A stretch of DNA of 18,208 nucleotides from Candidatus Bipolaricaulota bacterium (GTDB lineage Bacteria > Bipolaricaulota > Bipolaricaulia > Bipolaricaulales > Bipolaricaulaceae): positions 1 through 18,208 of the forward strand of contig JAGGWU010000147.1 of assembly GCA_021163465.1 (NCBI GenBank). Direction: 5' to 3'. A program made the translations under genes and the position numbers. Below, in pieces: positions 14,079 to 18,208 of the stretch. Each line of letters starts with the position of its first letter. Within the stretch, counting starts at the first letter, position 1. The notes under the pieces are model-generated. The model made no database searches. It had not been told where the DNA came from and worked only from the letters and a program-made list of their open reading frames with translations.

Positions 14079-14508
14079 GACGATCGAGCGTCGCCTCCGG
14101 AAACTGGAGGAAAACCTCGCACTCTTAAAGGAACTCAAGGGGATCGGACTCGCCGAGTTCTTGGACGATCTTAAGACTCGCCTTTACGCGGCACATTTGC
14201 TTCAGACGGCCATCCAGTGTGTGATCGATATCGGATCGCATCTGGTATTGGGCCTAAACCTGGGCCGGGTGGAGCGTTATAGCGACATCCCGGAGGCGCT
14301 CGCCAACGGGGGGATAATCCCGGCGGGGCTTTCCCGGAAGCTCAAGGAGATGATCGGGTTACGGAACATCCTCGTGCATGGGTACCTCGAGGTGGACTAC
14401 GCGGCTTTACACCGGTTCATCCAAACGGAGCTTCGAGATTTCGAGGAATTCGCCGCCGCGGTGGCGAGCTTTTTAGACCGGGAAGGGAGGAAAGATGGCG
14501 AAGCGTGA
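14062..14508 (+). CDS. hepT: HepT-type HEPN ribonuclease toxin (DUF86)
   Basis: This is a 148-aa all-helical protein. The HEPN active-site motif R-x4-H-x-Y is intact (Arg101, His106, Tyr108 in RNILVHGY), including the Tyr that MntA AMPylates in studied pairs. Other matches to HepT/DUF86 are YAAHLLQTAIQCVIDIGSHL and RYSDIPEALANGGIIP. The start is a TTG at 14062 behind GGAGGG (14051-14056), which fits the family N-terminus. It overlaps MntA and is itself overlapped by the DUF885 gene. With the upstream MntA domain it forms a complete HepT/MntA toxin-antitoxin pair. Confidence 0.9.
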   Translation: MGIDRETIERRLRKLEENLALLKELKGIGLAEFLDDLKTRLYAAHLLQTAIQCVIDIGSHLVLGLNLGRVERYSDIPEALANGGIIPAGLSRKLKEMIGLRNILVHGYLEVDYAALHRFIQTELRDFEEFAAAVASFLDREGRKDGEA

Positions 14509-16135
14509 CGAGGAGTTCTACCGGAGGGCGGAGGCCTTCATCGAGCGGATGCTCGCGGAGGCACCCACTGCTGCCACCCAACTCGGCGACCACCGTTACG
14601 ACGATCGCCTGGGGCGCCACACGCGGGAGGACATCGCGCGCCAGAAGGGCCTCCTCGAGGAGGCGTTGCGGGAGCTTCGAGAACTCCTTCCCGAGGACCT
14701 CTCCCCGGAAGGGCGGATAGACCGGGAAGTGATGCTCGGGATCGTTAAATCCTTCCTGCGGGATTTCGAGAGGATTCGGGGGTACGAACGCGATCCCGGG
14801 TATTACTCCGGCGAGTGTTTGGAAGGGATCTTTGCGCTTGTCGTGCGGGATTTCGCCCCGCTTCCGGAGCGACTGCGGAGCGTTTTGGGGCGGCTGCGGG
14901 AGGTACCGCGGGTGCTGGAAGAGGGAAAAGGGAACATCATCCCTGAGGAGGTGCCTCGGGTCTGGTGTGAAGTGGCCATCGAGTCCGCCTCCCAGGGGAT
15001 CGCCCTCTTCACCACGCTCATCCCAGCGCTCGCGGAACACGCCCCGAAGATCAAGAGGGAGCTCCTTTCAGCGAGCAAGGAGGCGGCCGCGGCCATGGAG
15101 GAGTACGTGTCCTTTTTGAAAAACGAGGTTCTCCCCAAGGCCTCCGGAGATTTCGCCGTGGGAAAGGAGCTCTTCGAGGAGATGCTCCGAGAAAACCATA
15201 TGTTGGATTACACTGCGGACGAGCTCTATGAGCTCGGTTGGGAGCTCTTCCGCGAGACCCAAGAGGAGATGGAGCGGGTGGCCGCCGGTGTAAACCCGGA
15301 TAAGTCGGCTCGGGAGATCCTGGAAGAAGCGAAAGAGGACCACCCCACGGCCGAGGAGCTCCTGGACGCCTACCGGCGGGAGATGGAACGGGCCAAGCGG
15401 TTCGTGATCGAGCGAGGAATCGTGTCCATCCCTGAAGGGGAGCGGCTCAGGCTCGAGCCCACGCCGCCCTTTTTGGCGCCGGTGATCCCCTACGCCGCCT
15501 ACATGCCCCCTGGCCCCCTGGAGGCGGTCCAAGAGGGGATCTTCCTCGTCACCCCCATCCCGCCGGACGCCCCCGAGGAGGTGAAGCGGGAGAGGCTCCG
15601 GGGGCACAATTGGGTCGAGATCCCGGTGACCGCCGTCCACGAGGCCTATCCCGGCCATCACCTCCAGCTCTGCTACGCGAATCGTGTGGGTAAACTCCCG
15701 CGGAAGCTCGCCGGGTTCCTCTCGTCCCTCTTCGTCGAGGGCTGGGCGTTCTATTGCGAGGAGCTGATGGAGCGGTTGGGGTTCATCGAGGAGCCCATAC
15801 AACAGTTGGGGCGGCTGGCAGGCCAGCTTTGGCGGGCGGCCCGGATCATCCTGGACGTCTCCCTTCACTGCCGGGGAATGTCGGTGGAGGAGGGGGTGGA
15901 GTTTCTGGTGAAGGAAGCGGGGCTTGCGCGGGCCAACGCCCTGGCGGAGGTACGCCGCTACACCTCTTCCCCCACCCGGCCGATGAGCTATCTCGTGGGA
16001 AAGCTCGAGATCCTGGAGTTGATCGATGAGTTCAAGGCGAAAAAGCCCGGGGCGAGCCTGCGAGAGCTTCACGATGCGATCCTCTCCTGTGGGTCGCTTC
16101 CGCCCAAGCTGATGCGGGCTTGCCTCTTGGCCTAA
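14495..16135 (+). CDS. DUF885 zinc metallopeptidase
   Basis: This is a 546-aa protein without signal peptide. The DUF885 zinc motif HEAYPGHH is at 382-389 (His382, Glu383, His388), and Glu415 in VEGWAFYCEELM is the likely further ligand. Supporting segments are YAAYMPPGP, WVEIPVTAVHEAYPGHH and PTRPMSYLVGKLEIL. The family resembles M32/M3-type carboxypeptidases; substrate and cleavage mode are not established. The start at 14495 follows GGGAAGGAGGAAAG and overlaps the hepT stop by 14 nt, so it is the last gene of the toxin-antitoxin chain. A housekeeping peptidase so tightly linked to a toxin pair is unusual. Confidence 0.87.
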   Translation: MAKRDEEFYRRAEAFIERMLAEAPTAATQLGDHRYDDRLGRHTREDIARQKGLLEEALRELRELLPEDLSPEGRIDREVMLGIVKSFLRDFERIRGYERDPGYYSGECLEGIFALVVRDFAPLPERLRSVLGRLREVPRVLEEGKGNIIPEEVPRVWCEVAIESASQGIALFTTLIPALAEHAPKIKRELLSASKEAAAAMEEYVSFLKNEVLPKASGDFAVGKELFEEMLRENHMLDYTADELYELGWELFRETQEEMERVAAGVNPDKSAREILEEAKEDHPTAEELLDAYRREMERAKRFVIERGIVSIPEGERLRLEPTPPFLAPVIPYAAYMPPGPLEAVQEGIFLVTPIPPDAPEEVKRERLRGHNWVEIPVTAVHEAYPGHHLQLCYANRVGKLPRKLAGFLSSLFVEGWAFYCEELMERLGFIEEPIQQLGRLAGQLWRAARIILDVSLHCRGMSVEEGVEFLVKEAGLARANALAEVRRYTSSPTRPMSYLVGKLEILELIDEFKAKKPGASLRELHDAILSCGSLPPKLMRACLLA

Positions 16136-16376
16136 ATCCCCGGCGTTACGCGTCCGAGGCGGCGCCGTGGGAGAAAGTCCGTTCCAGTTGCTATCGTTCA
16201 CCGATCGAGGCCTAATGCCGGCAGCATAAAATACCCGTGACGCGCCGAGTTCCCGACGGGATCCAGGACCCGCGTTCCCGCCTCCCCGAGGCATACCTCC
16301 CCTGGCCGCTGCCGCGCTGCGTAACCTCTCAAACCAGATCCTTTTCCCCTCGAGCCTGGATGAGGAAGGGAATGCA

Positions 16377-16391
16377 CAGTTGCAAACATAA
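16377..16391 (+). repeat. left terminal inverted repeat core of the IS
   Basis: CAGTTGCAAACAT matches the reverse complement of the right end, CAGTTGCAAAGAT, at 12 of 13 positions. Confidence 0.7.
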
Positions 16392-16414
16392 GCTTCGTGA
16401 GGTAAAGATCCAGT

Positions 16415-17299
16415 ATGGCTGAGGCTAAAGAGCATAAGCGGAACCAGAAACGGCGGCGGGAGAGCCGCTACGTCCGGGTGGCCCGCATCGCCTACGCTAT
16501 CGCTCAAGAGGCCTTGCCCCGCTACTCCCATCCCAAAAGCCCGCACATCTACACCTTGCCCCAATTGGCCGCCTGTGTGCTGCTCGGCTTCTACCTCAAC
16601 ATAAGCTACCGCGATCTGGAGGAATGGCTCCTGGCCACCGACCGGGTCCTTGAGGTCCTGGAGCTCAAGCGGGTTCCCGACCACACCACCCTCTATCGGG
16701 CCTACCGCAGGCTGCGGATGGAGGACTGGGAAAGGATGAGGCGGGTCCTGTTGGCGAAGCTGGGGGTGGAGGGGAAGGAGGAGGGGATTGCGATCGATTC
16801 CACCGGGTTTCGCCTCACCCAGGCGAGCGCCTGCCACCGGAGCCGGGCCGGATAGTCCTATCGGGAGTTCAAAGGGGTCTACGCGGTGGGGACCAAAACC
16901 CAGCTGATCCTGGCCTGGCGGACGGGGAAGGGGCCGGGGAGCGATGCGCCTTACCTTTATGGGCTCAAGCGGGAGATCCGGCGCTATGGGCACAGGGAGG
17001 GAGGGAAGCGGGCCTGGCTGCTTCTGGCCGACAGCGGCTTCGATGGTGCAGCGGTAGAAGAGGGGGACCTGGTCCCTCCCATCCGGCGGGGAGGGAACCT
17101 GCTGGCCCCAAAGCGGCGGGCACGGGCGGAGCTTGTGGATCAGGCTCGGTTGGACGGGATCTATGGGCAGCGGTGGAAGAGCGAGACGGTGCAGTCGGTG
17201 ATCAAGCGAAAGTTCGGGGACACGATTCGGTCGAGGAAGCGCTTTCTGCAGCGAAGGGAGGCGGCGGTCAAGGGGTTGGTCTATGATCTCCACCGCTAA
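16415..17299 (+). pseudogene. IS4/IS5-type DDE transposase with in-frame amber stop
   Basis: This is a 294-residue frame interrupted by TAG at codon 147 (16853-16855), with no frameshift: both halves are in the same frame. The catalytic triad is present across the stop: Asp128 (IAIDSTGF), Asp206 (LLADSGF) and Glu257 (YGQRWKSETVQS). The N-terminal helical domain (LPQLAACVLLGFYLNISYRDLEEWL) and the HRSRAG..YREFKGVYAVGT junction are typical of the DDE_Tnp_1 families. The stop replaces one residue in the conserved stretch after RAG. A single nonsense mutation in a recently active copy is the simplest reading; translational readthrough or a sequencing error cannot be excluded. Confidence 0.82.
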
Positions 17300-17317
17300 A
17301 TTGTCCACGGCTGCCCT

Positions 17318-17332
17318 CGATCTTTGCAACTG
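17318..17332 (-). repeat. right terminal inverted repeat core of the IS
   Basis: TTTGCAACTG at 17323-17332 is the mirror of the left core repeat. It lies 24 bp after the transposase stop, as expected for an IS end. Confidence 0.7.
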
Positions 17333-17353
17333 AGCAAGGGCCCTTCCCTCATC

Positions 17354-18193
17354 AACTAGCTCGGTGAAGGCCGTCCTGATCCAGAAGCCCGCCCTCCTCC
17401 CTTCCTTCATGAAGCACCTCATCTTCCTCAACCAGCTTCCCGAAAAGCACAAGTCAAGGATCGCCACGATTCCCTTGGCCTTCACCTGCCCGAGCCAGTA
17501 CCCCACCTCGTCATCACACAGACACGTGGCCGCGATTGCATCGACCTCGGCGTCATAGGGGACGAGGTACTCGTCTATCCAGTCCTCCTCGTCCCCATCC
17601 CTATCCACATCGAAGGTCCCGTGGCCGGCGAAGAAGAAGACCACGAGGTCCTCCTTGGTCGAGCTATCCCTGAGCCAAGAAAGCCCCTTGCGGATCTCTT
17701 TCAGGGAGGCCTCCTTCCCCAAAAGGAGGCGCACGTGATCCACGGGGAAGCCGCCCCCTTCGGGGGAGACGAGGAACCCGTGGAACGCCCTCGCGTCCTC
17801 CTCGGAGTACTTCAGGTCCCGGATCCCCTCGTCCCGGTAGTCCGAGATCCCCACGACCAGCGCCCAGACGTCCCTGAACCCAGAAGGCGGCCGGGCCACA
17901 TGTACTTCCTCCTTGTGGGTGGCGGCCGCGCCGTTGTCGTCGACAACGGTGAGCGTGACGACATAGGTGCCGGCCTTCGGGAAGGCGTAGCTCGCCTTAA
18001 CTCCCTCGGCGTCCGTTTCCCCGTCTCCGTCGAAATCCCAAAGGTACCTCACGATCTTTCCGTCCGGGTCCTTCGAGCCCGAGGCGTCGAAGGCGACCTC
18101 CTCGCCGGCCCGGGGCTCCGGAGGGGAGAAGGCGAAGGAGACCAGGGAAAACACAAGGAGAAGCCAACCCGCCGTTTGTCTCCATCCCTTCAT
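17354..18193 (-). pseudogene. secreted PKD-caspase (C14) protease, 3' end cut off by the IS
   Basis: About 280 codons remain. Residues 1-23 are a signal peptide (MKGWRQTAGWLLLVFSLVSF, cleaved near AFS). Residues 24-98 are a PKD domain (ASGSKDPDGKIVRYLWDFDGDG, AGTYVVTLTVVDDNG). Residues 107 onward are a caspase/metacaspase-like C14 domain: ALVVGISDYRD, catalytic His191 in FFAGHG and catalytic Cys249 in ILDLCFSGS. The start has a strong TAAGGAGGAGGA site. The Ser that usually precedes Cys (DSCFSG) is Leu here. After residue 280-287 the frame enters the IS, so the last third of the caspase fold is missing. The frame stays open antisense through the IS and the DUF885 gene, but that extension is not protein-like. 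Confidence 0.82.
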
Positions 18194-18208
18194 TCCTCCT
18201 CCTTAACC

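Larger units (their letters stand above)
16359..17353 (+). mobile_element. IS5-like insertion sequence, about 1 kb, inserted in the caspase gene
   Basis: The element holds one DDE transposase frame flanked by inverted ends. The core repeat CAGTTGCAAA (16377-16386) is matched perfectly by TTTGCAACTG (17323-17332). Outside it, GATGAGGAAGGG (16359-16370) pairs with CCCTTCCCTCATC (17341-17353) with one extra base, so the imperfect inverted repeat is about 35 bp. I find no clear target duplication, so the outer borders may be off by tens of bases. The element splits the C-terminal part of the caspase gene. Confidence 0.78.

Noticed and set aside
13431..14138. 235-codon - strand frame opposite the MntA half of the fusion
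   Set aside because: It is the shadow of a well-supported + strand gene with catalytic motifs, and has no ribosome site or recognisable domain.
15068..17317. Long - strand continuation of the caspase frame
   Set aside because: It lies antisense to the transposase and the DUF885 gene, both of which have clear motifs; the translation is low-complexity and has no domain features.
17364..17558. Small + strand frame right of the IS
   Set aside because: It is antisense to the caspase catalytic region and has no ribosome site or motif.

Overview
The window is GC-rich, densely packed bacterial DNA, most likely from a thermophilic or deep-branching lineage. The bacterial signs are a textbook sigma-70-type promoter (TTGACA, 17 bp, TATACT at 7321-7349), Shine-Dalgarno sites before most genes, GTG and TTG starts, a bactofilin-type gene and an MtfA-type peptidase. 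It also carries a full-length pontin/reptin (TIP49/RuvBL) AAA+ ATPase, a family typical of eukaryotes and archaea. I cannot name the species; a candidate thermophilic phylum such as Bipolaricaulota/Acetothermia would fit but is a guess.

Layout. (1) 1-2060, + strand: the 3' end of a LeuC-type isopropylmalate/homoaconitate dehydratase large subunit, then a DUF362 protein with a 2x[4Fe-4S] ferredoxin tail. (2) 2064-3734, - strand: a two-gene unit of an MtfA-like zinc peptidase and a secreted thermonuclease with a lamin-tail-like C-terminus. It converges on DUF362, and a 14-bp palindrome spans both stop codons. (3) 3735-5439, +: a leader with a possible RNA structure, the TIP49 ATPase and a strong intrinsic terminator. 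(4) 5558-7276, +: a TGS-type uridine/nucleoside kinase. (5) 7321-10745, +: one tightly coupled operon from the strong promoter: a 68-aa Trp-rich protein, a YhbD-like MerR-type regulator, a bactofilin-like beta-helix protein, a small membrane protein, a DUF4097-like GSGD-repeat beta-helix protein, and a membrane protein built from two tandem copies of one unit. A two-domain GNAT acetyltransferase follows at 10769. (6) 11736-16135, +: a second chain of overlapping genes: VapB, VapC, an MFS transporter fused in frame to an MntA nucleotidyltransferase, HepT, and a DUF885 zinc peptidase. (7) 16136-18208: a secreted PKD-caspase (C14) gene on the - strand, cut at its 3' end by an IS element of about 1 kb whose DDE transposase carries an in-frame amber stop.

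The strongest candidates for undescribed biology are three. First, the bactofilin/DUF4097/duplicated-membrane-protein operon, which looks like an envelope scaffold module under its own MerR-type regulator. Second, the toxin-antitoxin chain in which the MntA antitoxin is physically joined to a 12-TM transporter. Third, the bacterial TIP49 gene with its structured leader.

The very long - strand reading frame through 15068-18193 is not one gene. Only its N-terminal part, about 280 codons, is real; the rest runs antisense to the transposase and the DUF885 peptidase.
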